From Betaproteobacteria bacterium (GTDB taxonomy: Bacteria; Pseudomonadota; Gammaproteobacteria; Burkholderiales; Usitatibacteraceae): a stretch of DNA of 13,215 bases. A model generated the notes under the pieces. The model was given only the letters and a program-made list of their open reading frames with translations, was not told where the DNA came from and searched no databases. Below, in pieces: positions 6,141 through 13,215 of this stretch. A program made the position numbers and the translations under genes. The DNA is taken from NCBI GenBank assembly GCA_012274175.1, contig JAAOZZ010000227.1:1-13215 (forward strand), in the 5' to 3' direction. How positions within the stretch are numbered: the first letter of the stretch is position 1; each line of letters starts with the position of its first letter.

Positions 6141-7276
6141 ATCGAGACGGGGTGGTCGAGCCCCGCTTCGAGGTGACGGCGAATCTGGAGATCCACGCGC
6201 GCATCGGCGGCGGCACCGGCCACGATCTTGTGGAAGAGGTCGGCATTCACGGCTCCCGAGCACGAAAACGTGAGCAGGTGCCCGCCCGGCGCGAGGAGCT
6301 TCATCGCCCAGAGATTGATGTCCTTGTAGGCGCGCGCGGCGTTGGCGACGTGTTTTTCCGTGGGCGCGAACTTGGGCGGATCGAGCACGATGAGCGAGTA
6401 ATGCTTGCCCTGGTCGCGGAGCTTGCGCAGCTGCCCGAACACGTCGGCCGCGACCCATTCCGCCTTGCCGACATCGAGGCCGTTCAGCTCCACGTTGCGC
6501 CGCGCGCCGGCGAGTGCCTCTTCCGACGTATCCATGGAAGACACGTGGCGCGCGCCCCCCGCGAGGGCGGCGAGGCTGAAGCCGCCGGTGTAGCAGAAAG
6601 CGTTGAGCACGTCGCCTCCGGCGGCGAGTGTGCGGGCGAGCGCGCGATTCTCCCGCTGGTCCAGGTAGAAGCCCGTCTTCTGCCCGTGGACCACGTCGAC
6701 TTCGTAGGAGATGCCGTCCTCGACGATGCGCACGCCCGTGGGTACCGCTCCCATCAGCGCGCCCGTGCGCGGAGGCAGGCCCTCGAGCGTTCGCACCTCG
6801 ACGTCGGAGCGCTCGAACGCCGCGCTCGCCCCGGTCATCTGCGCCAGGGCGGGCGCCCACAGCGATCTCCAGCGCTCGGCGCCGGCGGAGAGGATCTGCA
6901 GCACGAGCGTGTCGCCATAGCGATCGGCGACGAGGCCCGGAAGCCCGTCGGATTCGCCGTGCACGAGACGCAGGGCGTCGCTGCCCGGGCGCATCACCGA
7001 GCGGCGATCGATCGCGCCTTGCAGGCGGGCTTTGAGGAACGCTTCGTCGACGATCTGCGCCGGATCGAACGACCACGCGCGCGCACGGATCTGCGACTGG
7101 GGGTTATACGCCGCGCGGGCGAGGAACGCGCCGTCCCGCGCCACCACCGTTACCGTGTCGCCCATCGCGGGCTCGCCCTCGACGCGATCGACCGCGCCGG
7201 AGAAGATCCACGGATGGCGATGGCGCAGCGACTTCTCGCGTCCGGGCTTCAGGACCAGTCGGGCTTCGGGATTCAC
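6086..7276 (-). CDS. rlmI: 23S rRNA (cytosine-C5) methyltransferase RlmI-like
   Basis: This is a 396-residue SAM-dependent methyltransferase of the RlmI/COG1092 family; in E. coli RlmI makes m5C1962 in 23S rRNA. A PUA RNA-binding domain occupies about residues 5-75 (LVLKPGREKSLRHRHPWIFSGAV). The Rossmann domain follows, with HGQKTGFYLDQREN (198-210), the SAM loop NAFCYTGGFS (225-234), LDPPKFAP (298-305) and the catalytic-Cys motif SCSG (C339). The length is normal. The start is GTG at 7276, which puts the PUA domain at the correct distance. The G-run just before it is too close to be a good ribosome binding site, so translation may be coupled to the upstream GGDEF gene, 13 nt away. It is the last gene of the relA operon. 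The family is very clear; the exact rRNA target is inferred. Confidence 0.92.
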   Translation of the reverse strand: MNPEARLVLKPGREKSLRHRHPWIFSGAVDRVEGEPAMGDTVTVVARDGAFLARAAYNPQSQIRARAWSFDPAQIVDEAFLKARLQGAIDRRSVMRPGSDALRLVHGESDGLPGLVADRYGDTLVLQILSAGAERWRSLWAPALAQMTGASAAFERSDVEVRTLEGLPPRTGALMGAVPTGVRIVEDGISYEVDVVHGQKTGFYLDQRENRALARTLAAGGDVLNAFCYTGGFSLAALAGGARHVSSMDTSEEALAGARRNVELNGLDVGKAEWVAADVFGQLRKLRDQGKHYSLIVLDPPKFAPTEKHVANAARAYKDINLWAMKLLAPGGHLLTFSCSGAVNADLFHKIVAGAAADARVDLQIRRHLEAGLDHPVSIHFPEGEYLKGLWLQAAA

Positions 7277-7289
7277 CCCCCATTATCGC

Positions 7290-8930
7290 TCACGCGGGGG
7301 CGACGACGAGCGGCTGGACCTGGTTGCGGCCGTGGTGCTTGGCTTCGTAGAGCCAGTGGTCGGCGGCGTCGAGGAGGCCCTGGGGATGGTCGAAGGAGGC
7401 GCTGGTGGCGAGGCCCATGGAGAGCGTCACGCGCAGCTGCGGATGGATCGACGGCCAGTCCCACGCCTCGACGCCGCGGCGCACGCGCTCGCAGGCCTCG
7501 GCGGCGGAGCGCATGTCCAGGCCGCGGAAGATCAGCACGAACTCCTCACCGCCGTAGCGCCCGGCGAGATCTCCCAGGCGGCAATGGGCGCGCAGGATCT
7601 CGCCCACGCTGCGCAGCACCTCGTCGCCCACCGCGTGGGAGAAGCGGTCGTTGATGCCCTTGAAGTGGTCCACGTCCGCGATCGCCACGGTCACCACCCC
7701 GCCGCGCGCCGCGGCCTCGTGCATCATCGCCGCGAGCCGCTCGTCCAGCTGGCGTCGGTTGGCGAGCCCCGTGAGCGCGTCTTCCATCGCCAGGCGCCGA
7801 TAGCGTTCCGCCTCGAGGTCGGCCTGCTCCACGCGCCGGCGCGCCGAGAGCGACCGGGCGCGCCGCTCCGTCTCCTCGCTCTTCAGGCGCTGCTCGATGT
7901 CCCCCGCGCGCTTCAGGCACGCGAGCGCCTCGGCCACGTTCTCCATCGCCTCGTGCCCCTGGGAGAGCACGCGCAGCACCCGTGCCACCTCGTCCCGGGA
8001 GCCCAGCGACTCGAAGGTCGCAAGCGCGTCGCGAAGCAGCGCCACGCCGTCTTCGTGCTGTCCCAGTTGGAGACGTATCTCCCCCACGCTCGCAAGCCCG
8101 TACGCCTCGACCCACTTGTCGCTCGACTCCCGCGCGAGGGCGAGAAACTCGTCGGCCATCCCGAGGGCCACCTCGGGACGGGACATGGCGAGGTACGCTT
8201 CGCCCATCGTCTCCAGGCACACCGCTTCCAGGCGCTTGTATCCGTACTGCCGCGCGATGGCGAGCGCGCGATCGAGGAGCTTCAACGCGGTCTCGGCCTC
8301 CAGCTGGCAGCTCGCCGCGTCGCCCGCCGAGCGCAGCTGGAGCGAGCGCTGGATGTGGCCGAACGCGCTGTTGTTGAGGTCGAAGCCCGCGCCCTCGGAA
8401 TCCCCGATCTCGCGCCGCAGCTCGAGCGCCTGCTCGAAGAGCTCGAGGGCCGCGGAATGGTTGCCGAGCTGGATCTCCACGTTGCCGATGTTGGAGAGCA
8501 CGCGCGCTTGCCACTTGAGGTCCGCGGTCTGGCGAAAGCCCTTGAGGGCCGCCTCGTACATCTCGAGCGCCCGGCCGTACTCCGACAACTGCCGATGGGT
8601 GATGCCCAGCAGGTTGCAGCAGCGCGCCTCGCCGCCCGCATCTCCCAGGGAACGGAAGAGCGCCAGCGCGGCACCCTGGGTCTCGAAGACCGTGGGATAT
8701 TCGGATTGGGAATGCAGGTTGCGCCCCAGGCAGTAGAGCGCCTGCGCCTCGCCCGGGACGTCGGCGGTGGCGCGCGCGAGGTCCACCGCCTCGCGGGCGA
8801 GGAGCGTGCCGCGCGCGGGATCGCGCTCGTAGAGCTGGTCGCAGATCTCGTTCAGCAGCCGTACGCGCTCCTGCACCGGCAGCGGCTCGTTCAACCGCGC
8901 CTCGAGCTGCTGCAGGGTGGCGATCTTCAC
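7290..8930 (-). CDS. TPR-repeat diguanylate cyclase (GGDEF domain)
   Basis: This is a 546-residue soluble protein without membrane segments. Residues 1 to about 340 hold a run of tetratricopeptide-like repeats (for example ARCCNLLGITHRQLSEYGRA, ARVLSNIGNVEIQLGNHSAA, AYGLASVGEIRLQLGQHEDG), a protein-interaction or ligand-sensing superhelix. A charged helix (about 345-380) leads to a complete GGDEF domain (381-540). This starts DALTGLANRRQLDERL and has the metal-binding IADVDHFKGIND, the active-site GGEEF (460-464), and an inhibitory RxxD site (RLGD, 451-454) five residues before it. It should make c-di-GMP from two GTP with product inhibition. The start GTG at 8930 overlaps the relA stop in GTGA, implying translational coupling. 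The signal sensed is unknown. The activity prediction is strong, since all key residues are present. Confidence 0.92.
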   Translation of the reverse strand: MKIATLQQLEARLNEPLPVQERVRLLNEICDQLYERDPARGTLLAREAVDLARATADVPGEAQALYCLGRNLHSQSEYPTVFETQGAALALFRSLGDAGGEARCCNLLGITHRQLSEYGRALEMYEAALKGFRQTADLKWQARVLSNIGNVEIQLGNHSAALELFEQALELRREIGDSEGAGFDLNNSAFGHIQRSLQLRSAGDAASCQLEAETALKLLDRALAIARQYGYKRLEAVCLETMGEAYLAMSRPEVALGMADEFLALARESSDKWVEAYGLASVGEIRLQLGQHEDGVALLRDALATFESLGSRDEVARVLRVLSQGHEAMENVAEALACLKRAGDIEQRLKSEETERRARSLSARRRVEQADLEAERYRRLAMEDALTGLANRRQLDERLAAMMHEAAARGGVVTVAIADVDHFKGINDRFSHAVGDEVLRSVGEILRAHCRLGDLAGRYGGEEFVLIFRGLDMRSAAEACERVRRGVEAWDWPSIHPQLRVTLSMGLATSASFDHPQGLLDAADHWLYEAKHHGRNQVQPLVVAPA

Positions 8931-11176
8931 AGCCGCCGCGCGGTATCCACGCCGGGCACCTCGCGCACTTGCCGCAGCACGCGCACGATCCCGTCGGCCG
9001 ACCCCACCTGCAGCGTGAAGCGCATGAACGCGTGGGCCCCGCGGGAGAGCGTGTTCACCGCGGTCACGTTGATGCGCTCCCGGGCGATCGCCTCGCTCAC
9101 GTCCCGCAGCAGCCCCTGGCGGTCGAGCGCCACCACCTCGAGGTCGGCGGAGAACGGGGCCTCCTCGCCCGTCTTGCCCCAGTCCGCGGGCATGAGGCGC
9201 TCGCGCTGGTCGGGAGCGAGCCCGGTGATGTTCGGGCAATCCTGGCGGTGCACCGTGACCCCGCGCGCGCGGGTGATGAATCCCACGATGGGGTCCGGCG
9301 GCACCGGCTTGCAGCACTTGGCGATGAGGGTCGCGATGTTGGTGACGCCCAACACGAGCACGCCCGAGGAGGTCCCCGAGGGCGCGGGCTTCGAAACCGG
9401 AACGACGGGTGCCGCCTGGGGCGCGGGCGCCTCGCCGCGCACCGCCACCTCGATCTGCCGCGCGGACACCTCGCCGCGCCCGAGGGCGGCGAGGAAATCC
9501 TCGAGCTTGTCGAAGCCGCACGCGGTGGCGATCTTCTCGTGGGATTCGCTCACGGCCCCGATGCGGTGCAGCTCCTTGTCGAGCGCCGTGCGCCCGCTCG
9601 CCACGTCCGACTCGAAGTCCTCGTGGCGGAACCATTGCCGCACCTTGGCGATCGCCCGCGGGCTGGCGAGGAATCCATGATCGCGGGAGAGCCAGTCGCG
9701 CGACGGGCCGCCCTGCTTCGCGGACATGATCTCCACGCGCTGCGCGTTCTGCAGCTTGTAGTCGAGGGGCACCATCTGGCCGTCGACCTTGGCGCCGCGG
9801 CAGCGGTGTCCCAGGTCCGTGTGCACGTGGTACGCGAAGTCGAGCGGCGTCGATCCCGCGGGCAGGTCCACCACGCGCCCCTGGGGTGTGAGCACGTAGA
9901 TCGTGTCCTCGAACAGCCCGCGCCGGGAGGAATCCGCCACTTCCCCGCCCAGCACTTCCTTCTTCCACGCGAGCACCTGCCGCAGCCACGCGATCTTGGC
10001 GTCGAACACCCTGTCGGCGCGCGAGCCTTCCTTGTAGCGCCAGTGGGCCGCCACCCCGTGCTCGGAGTGCTGGTGCATGTCGTCGGTGCGGACCTGCACC
10101 TCGAGCGTCTTGCCCTCGGGACCGAGCACCGCCGTGTGCAGCGACTTGTAATCGTTGGTCTTGGGGCTCGCGATGTAGTCGTCGAACTCGCCCTCGATGG
10201 GCGTCCACAGGTCGTGCACCACGCCCAGCACCGTGTAGCACTCGCGCACGTTGCCCACGATCACGCGCACGGCACGGATGTCGTACAAGCCCTCGAACGA
10301 GACGTCCTTGCCGCGCATCTTGCGCCAGATGGAATAGATGTGCTTCGGCCGGCCCTGGATGGTCGCCTCGATGCCCATCGCGGAGAGCTCCTCGGCCAGC
10401 TTCGCGATGACGCGCTGGATGTAGGCCTCCCTTTCGCTGCGCTTCTCGTCCAGGAGCTGCGCGATGCGCCGGTAGAGGTCGGGCTCGGTATAGCGGAACG
10501 CGAAGTCCTCGAGCTCCCATTTCATGTCGGAGACGCCGAGGCGGTTGGCAAGCGGCGCGAAAAGCTCGAGGGTCTGGCGCCCCGCCGCGCGGCGGATCGC
10601 CTCGTCGGCGCGCGTGAGGGAGCGCAGGTACACCACGCGCTCGGCCAGCTTGATCAGCACCACGCGCACGTCCTCGGCGATGGCGAGCAGCATCTTGCGC
10701 AGCTGCTCCAGGTCCGTGCCCGTGGCTCCCAGGTTCTCGATGCGTCCGGCGCGCGCGAGCCCCCGCAGGAGGAGTGCCAGCTCCGGCCCGAACGCGGCCT
10801 GCACGCCCTCCAGGTCCAGGTCGCGCTCGGGGATCGACTGGCTGATGAGCGCGGCGCTTATCGTCTCCGGATCGGCGCCCTGCACCAGCAGGAGGTGGGC
10901 CACGGCGAGCGCGCGCTCGAAGGCCTCGTCGCGGCCGCTCGCCCGGGCGGCCCCGCGGGCGAACTGCAGGGCGCGCGCGGGCAGCTCGGCCAGGGCCGCG
11001 CCGAAGGTGGAGCGCAGCTCGGCCTCGAAAGGCGCGACGTCGGTGGCGGCGGTGGGGCTCAGCACGGGGCGGATGAAGAGGCGGAAGCGTCGCAACGATT
11101 CTATCCCCGTTGCCGAATATTCCGCACCCGCCCGGTGGAATGCTTCACGGCGCCCCCGGGCCGCCATGGCCATCAT
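8927..11176 (-). CDS. relA: (p)ppGpp synthetase RelA, synthetase-only type
   Basis: This is a RelA/SpoT homologue of up to 749 residues with the full family layout. It has a degenerate HD region (about 85-200, with ISAALISQ where hydrolases have the AALLHD motif) and a synthetase domain (about 275-385: GRPKHIYSIWRKM, LYDIRAVRVIV, EFDDYIASPKTNDYKSLHT). A TGS domain (425-486), a zinc-finger-like CC segment (IAKCCKPVPPDPIVG, 618-632) and a C-terminal ACT domain (676-745) follow. The EFDD motif (330-333) is the ExDD signature of synthetase-only RelA, not the RxKD of bifunctional Rel/SpoT, which fits the lost HD residues. The protein makes (p)ppGpp on stalled ribosomes. The start is uncertain. The first in-frame ATG is at 11176, but an in-frame TTG at 11095, after GGGGATAG, would give 722 residues and remove a poorly conserved N-terminus. 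Confidence 0.93.
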   Translation of the reverse strand: MMAMAARGRREAFHRAGAEYSATGIESLRRFRLFIRPVLSPTAATDVAPFEAELRSTFGAALAELPARALQFARGAARASGRDEAFERALAVAHLLLVQGADPETISAALISQSIPERDLDLEGVQAAFGPELALLLRGLARAGRIENLGATGTDLEQLRKMLLAIAEDVRVVLIKLAERVVYLRSLTRADEAIRRAAGRQTLELFAPLANRLGVSDMKWELEDFAFRYTEPDLYRRIAQLLDEKRSEREAYIQRVIAKLAEELSAMGIEATIQGRPKHIYSIWRKMRGKDVSFEGLYDIRAVRVIVGNVRECYTVLGVVHDLWTPIEGEFDDYIASPKTNDYKSLHTAVLGPEGKTLEVQVRTDDMHQHSEHGVAAHWRYKEGSRADRVFDAKIAWLRQVLAWKKEVLGGEVADSSRRGLFEDTIYVLTPQGRVVDLPAGSTPLDFAYHVHTDLGHRCRGAKVDGQMVPLDYKLQNAQRVEIMSAKQGGPSRDWLSRDHGFLASPRAIAKVRQWFRHEDFESDVASGRTALDKELHRIGAVSESHEKIATACGFDKLEDFLAALGRGEVSARQIEVAVRGEAPAPQAAPVVPVSKPAPSGTSSGVLVLGVTNIATLIAKCCKPVPPDPIVGFITRARGVTVHRQDCPNITGLAPDQRERLMPADWGKTGEEAPFSADLEVVALDRQGLLRDVSEAIARERINVTAVNTLSRGAHAFMRFTLQVGSADGIVRVLRQVREVPGVDTARRL

Positions 11177-11240
11177 GTGCTATCCCGCGCCATCGGTTGC
11201 CCGGGGCGGCGCGGCTCCGGGTAGCTCGTCGCGGAGCTTG

Positions 11241-11276
11241 CCGGCTCCCGGGACCTCCTCCGGGAGCCGGTCTCTT
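11241..11276. terminator. Strong hairpin between the DUF3309 gene and relA
   Basis: CCGGCTCCCGG (11241-11251) and CCGGGAGCCGG (11260-11270) form a perfect 11-bp stem with an 8-nt loop. The plus-strand side is followed by TCTCTTT, a fair terminator tail. The minus-strand side has no T-tract, although both neighbours are on the minus strand. It may still end or stabilise the DUF3309 message by structure, or stop plus-strand transcripts. Confidence 0.5.
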
Positions 11277-11289
11277 TACCGAACGAGCG

Positions 11290-11448
11290 TTAGATCTTTC
11301 CCAGCAGCAGCAGGACCACGATGATCACCAGCACGAGCCCGAGCCCGCCGCTGGGGCCGTAGCCCCATCCACGGCTGTAAGGCCACGAGGGAATCGCGCC
11401 GATCAGCAGCAGGATCAGGACAATCAACAGGATCATTCCGAGGGACAT
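11290..11448 (-). CDS. DUF3309 family small membrane protein
   Basis: This is a 52-residue protein with two hydrophobic segments: MILLIVLILLLIGAI near residues 5-19 and GLVLVIIVVLLLLG near 37-50. They flank a short loop, PSWPYSRGWGYGPSGG, whose aromatic/Gly pattern (WPYSRxWGYxPSG) is the mark of DUF3309. It is probably an inner-membrane protein; no function is established. The ATG at 11448 is preceded by GAGGAG about 7 nt upstream, an excellent ribosome binding site. Two FNR-like boxes lie 73-110 bp upstream. It is transcribed in the same direction as comEC upstream and relA downstream, but is set apart from both by gaps of more than 100 bp, so it is probably its own unit. Confidence 0.85.
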   Translation of the reverse strand: MSLGMILLIVLILLLIGAIPSWPYSRGWGYGPSGGLGLVLVIIVVLLLLGKI

Positions 11449-11520
11449 GGCATTCTCCTCACGTTGTTTATTTGTTGTGCCGCCGTTCGACCCGGAGCGC
11501 GCGAGCGCAGTTCTCGCGAC

Positions 11521-11557
11521 TTGACGAAGGTCAACCGGCCGACTTGATGAAGGTCAA
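11521..11557 (-). promoter_or_regulatory. Two tandem FNR/ANR-like boxes upstream of the DUF3309 gene
   Basis: On the minus strand, TTGACCTTCATCAA (11557-11544) and TTGACCTTCGTCAA (11534-11521) are two near-identical 14-bp dyads whose centres are 23 bp apart, about two helical turns. They match the FNR/ANR/DNR pattern TTGAY-N4-RTCAA; the first has a perfect ATCAA half. They sit within a longer direct repeat (11518-11538 and 11541-11561) differing at only two positions. Their place before the DUF3309 gene suggests oxygen- or nitric-oxide-responsive activation. The -10 region downstream is not obvious. Confidence 0.55.
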
Positions 11558-11605
11558 ACGGACATCGTGAGGTAGGAATCGGGGAAGCCCCGCCCGCCCG
11601 GTCGC

Positions 11606-13215
11606 CTATCCGCACCCGCGCTCGCTCCAATAGCGGCATTCGCCTTCCCGGCCCGTGATGGACACGGGCGCCGGAAGATGCGCGGGCAGCACCACGTGCA
11701 GCGCTCCTTCCCCATCGGTGCGGCGAAGCGCGACGGCGTGCGCGACGTAACGCGCCACCACCGACGGGTGGGGATGGTGGAAGCGATTGCGATAGCCCAC
11801 GGAGAAGACCGCGCTGCGCGGCGCCACCGCGTCGACGAAGGCCTCGGTGGACGAGGTCTTCGAGCCGTGGTGGGGGACGAGGAGCACGTCGGCCGTGAGC
11901 AGCGCCCGGTCGCGCGCGAGCATCTCCGCCTCGCTGCGCGCCTCGACGTCGGCGGCGAGCAGCATCGAGGCCGCGGCCGTGGAGACCTTGAGCACGCAGC
12001 CCCGGTCATTTTCCTTCCTGCGGGATCGATCGCGCTTGCGCGGCCCTTCCGGCGCGGCCTCGCCGTAGATCCCGGCGCCGGGATGCAGGACGCGGAATTC
12101 CACGCCGTCCCAGGTCCAGGGCTGGCCCGCCTCGCAGCGCAGCGAGCGCTCCACCAGGCGGTGCAGCGGATTCTCAGGGGGCAGCGGCGAGAGCAGCCAC
12201 GGAGGCTTGCGCGCCGCGACGAGGGAGGCAGCACCTCCCGAGTGGTCGTCGTCGGCGTGGGAGATCACCAGCCCGTCGAGCCGGGCCACGCCTTCGCCGC
12301 GCAGGAACGGCACGACGATGCGCCCGCCGCTGTCGGACTCGTCGCTCCACGTGGGCCCCGTGTCGTAGGCGAGCGCATGGGAAGCGGTGCGCACGACCAC
12401 CGCGAGCCCGTTGCCTACGTCGAGCACGTCGAGCCACGCCTCTCCCGGAGCGGGCGCCGGGGGCAGCACCGCGAAGAGCGGCGCGATCCATGCGAGCCCG
12501 CAGGCGCGCATCGGGAAGCCGCGGGGGGCCAGCAGCCAGAGGCATCCCGCGATCGCGGCCACGACGGTCCACGGCGCGGGAGCGTGGCTCTCGACCGCGG
12601 CCGCGGGCAGCGCCGCGAGCCATTCCAGCGGCACCATGATCCCGAGCATGAGCCCGTGGGCCGCGTCGAGCAGGAAGGGCAGCGGCAGGAACGCCCCCGC
12701 GATGGTGAGCGGCACCACGGCCAGGCTCACCAGCGGGATCGCGAACGCATTGGCGATGGGCGAGACGAGGGAGAACTGCCCGAAGAGTGCGACGAGCATC
12801 GGCAGCATGATCACCGTCACGGCGAACTGCTCGAGCAACGCGCCCCGCAGCTTGCCGTGCCTTCCCGTGCGCGATGCCATCACGTAAAAGATCGAGGCCA
12901 CGGCGCCGAAGGAAAGCCAGAACCCGGGCGAGAGCACGCACCACGGGTCCAGCACCACCACGACGAGGGCGGCGAGCGCCAGCACCCGCGAGGCGCTGCC
13001 GTGGCGATCGGCGAGCACGCACGCGGCCACCACGGCGAGCATCGCGAGGGTGCGCTGCGCCGGCACCGCGTAGCCGGTCATGAGCGTGTAGGCGAGTGCC
13101 ACGCCGACCCCGGCGATCGCCGCGGCCTTGCGGCCCGGCCATCGCAGCGCGAGCGCCGGAACGCGCACCCACGCGAAGTACGCCACGGCGAACGCGAGCG
13201 CGGCGAGCATCGTGA
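11606..13215 (-). CDS. comEC: DNA uptake channel ComEC/Rec2, C-terminal part (runs off right edge)
   Basis: About 535 residues of ComEC, the inner-membrane channel that passes single-stranded DNA into the cytoplasm during transformation, are visible. The frame is open to the window edge, and the ATG at 13210 lies inside the competence domain. The usual N-terminal OB-fold domain and first helices, roughly 250 residues, are missing. Counting from that ATG, residues 1-250 are a polytopic membrane region (GYAVPAQRTLAMLAVVAA at 46-63, VLSPGFWLSFGAVASI at 92-107). Residues 258-530 are a metallo-beta-lactamase-like domain with DVLDVGNGLAVVV, the metal motif HADDDH (318-323), ADVE (420-423), VPHHGSKTSS (445-454) and RFHHPHP (476-482). 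These key residues argue for an active nuclease-type domain. A basic stretch, RKRDRSRRKEN (391-401), is inserted before the NDRGCVLKV strand. The gene stop is TAG at 11606-11608. Confidence 0.92.
   Translation of the reverse strand, partial: TMLAALAFAVAYFAWVRVPALALRWPGRKAAAIAGVGVALAYTLMTGYAVPAQRTLAMLAVVAACVLADRHGSASRVLALAALVVVVLDPWCVLSPGFWLSFGAVASIFYVMASRTGRHGKLRGALLEQFAVTVIMLPMLVALFGQFSLVSPIANAFAIPLVSLAVVPLTIAGAFLPLPFLLDAAHGLMLGIMVPLEWLAALPAAAVESHAPAPWTVVAAIAGCLWLLAPRGFPMRACGLAWIAPLFAVLPPAPAPGEAWLDVLDVGNGLAVVVRTASHALAYDTGPTWSDESDSGGRIVVPFLRGEGVARLDGLVISHADDDHSGGAASLVAARKPPWLLSPLPPENPLHRLVERSLRCEAGQPWTWDGVEFRVLHPGAGIYGEAAPEGPRKRDRSRRKENDRGCVLKVSTAAASMLLAADVEARSEAEMLARDRALLTADVLLVPHHGSKTSSTEAFVDAVAPRSAVFSVGYRNRFHHPHPSVVARYVAHAVALRRTDGEGALHVVLPAHLPAPVSITGREGECRYWSERGCG

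Noticed and set aside
5912..9680. Long plus-strand open frames (5912-7654 and 7032-9680) antisense to rlmI, the GGDEF gene and relA
   Set aside because: Low-complexity Arg/Ala/Gly content, no recognisable domain, and each runs across the boundaries of well-supported minus-strand genes.
8931..10520. An extended GGDEF protein of 1076 residues starting at 10520
   Set aside because: Everything before the GTG at 8930 is the relA coding region in another frame and has no domain.
8969..11224. A 751-codon plus-strand open frame antisense to relA
   Set aside because: Its protein is an Arg/His/Leu/Gly-rich string without domains and mirrors relA codon positions. Long antisense frames are expected in such GC-rich DNA, and relA on the other strand has full family motifs.
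1..13215. CRISPR array, insertion sequence or prophage
   Set aside because: No regularly spaced repeats, transposase, integrase or phage structural genes are visible; the only direct repeat pair of note is the FNR-like one at 11518-11561.

Overview
The window is very GC-rich with compact, mostly operonic genes, and every recognisable family is proteobacterial. The RelA type, the RlmI and ComEC versions and the DUF3309 protein suggest a betaproteobacterium. I infer this from protein character only; there is no rRNA here to settle it.

Left block (1-4315). At the left edge, on the minus strand, lies the 5' part of a DUF488 gene that seems to start with CTG. It directly follows a 43-codon open stretch that looks like the tail of a decayed carboxymuconolactone-decarboxylase gene. 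A sigma70-like promoter (541-570) and a strongly structured leader (about 577-740) then open a four-gene plus-strand operon. Its genes are an Fe/Mn superoxide dismutase-rhodanese fusion, a two-domain ChrA chromate transporter, a secreted LamG/DUF1080-like protein and a secreted YncE-like beta-propeller. In Cupriavidus metallidurans, separate chrC (superoxide dismutase) and chrE (rhodanese) genes accompany chrA, so this looks like a rearranged chromate or oxyanion stress operon. The dismutase half lacks about 100 central residues, including one metal-binding histidine, so it is unlikely to be a working dismutase. The leader can fold so that an exact 8-nt anti-Shine-Dalgarno sequence pairs with the ribosome binding site of the first gene.

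Middle block (4316-6140). There is a GNAT acetyltransferase (minus strand), a bidirectional terminator, a complete tRNA-Val(GAC) (minus strand), and a second, divergent GNAT gene (plus strand). The 3' end of that gene overlaps the next minus-strand gene tail to tail by 55 bp.

Right block (6086-13215, all minus strand). relA, a TPR-GGDEF diguanylate cyclase and the 23S rRNA methyltransferase gene rlmI form a tight operon. relA and the cyclase gene overlap by 4 nt (GTGA), which physically couples (p)ppGpp and c-di-GMP signalling. Upstream of relA lie a strong hairpin, a 52-residue DUF3309 membrane protein preceded by two tandem FNR/ANR-like boxes, and the C-terminal two thirds of comEC, which runs off the right edge.

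The best candidate for something undescribed is the left operon: the gutted dismutase-rhodanese fusion, ChrA and two exported partner proteins, under a leader that may hide its own ribosome binding site.
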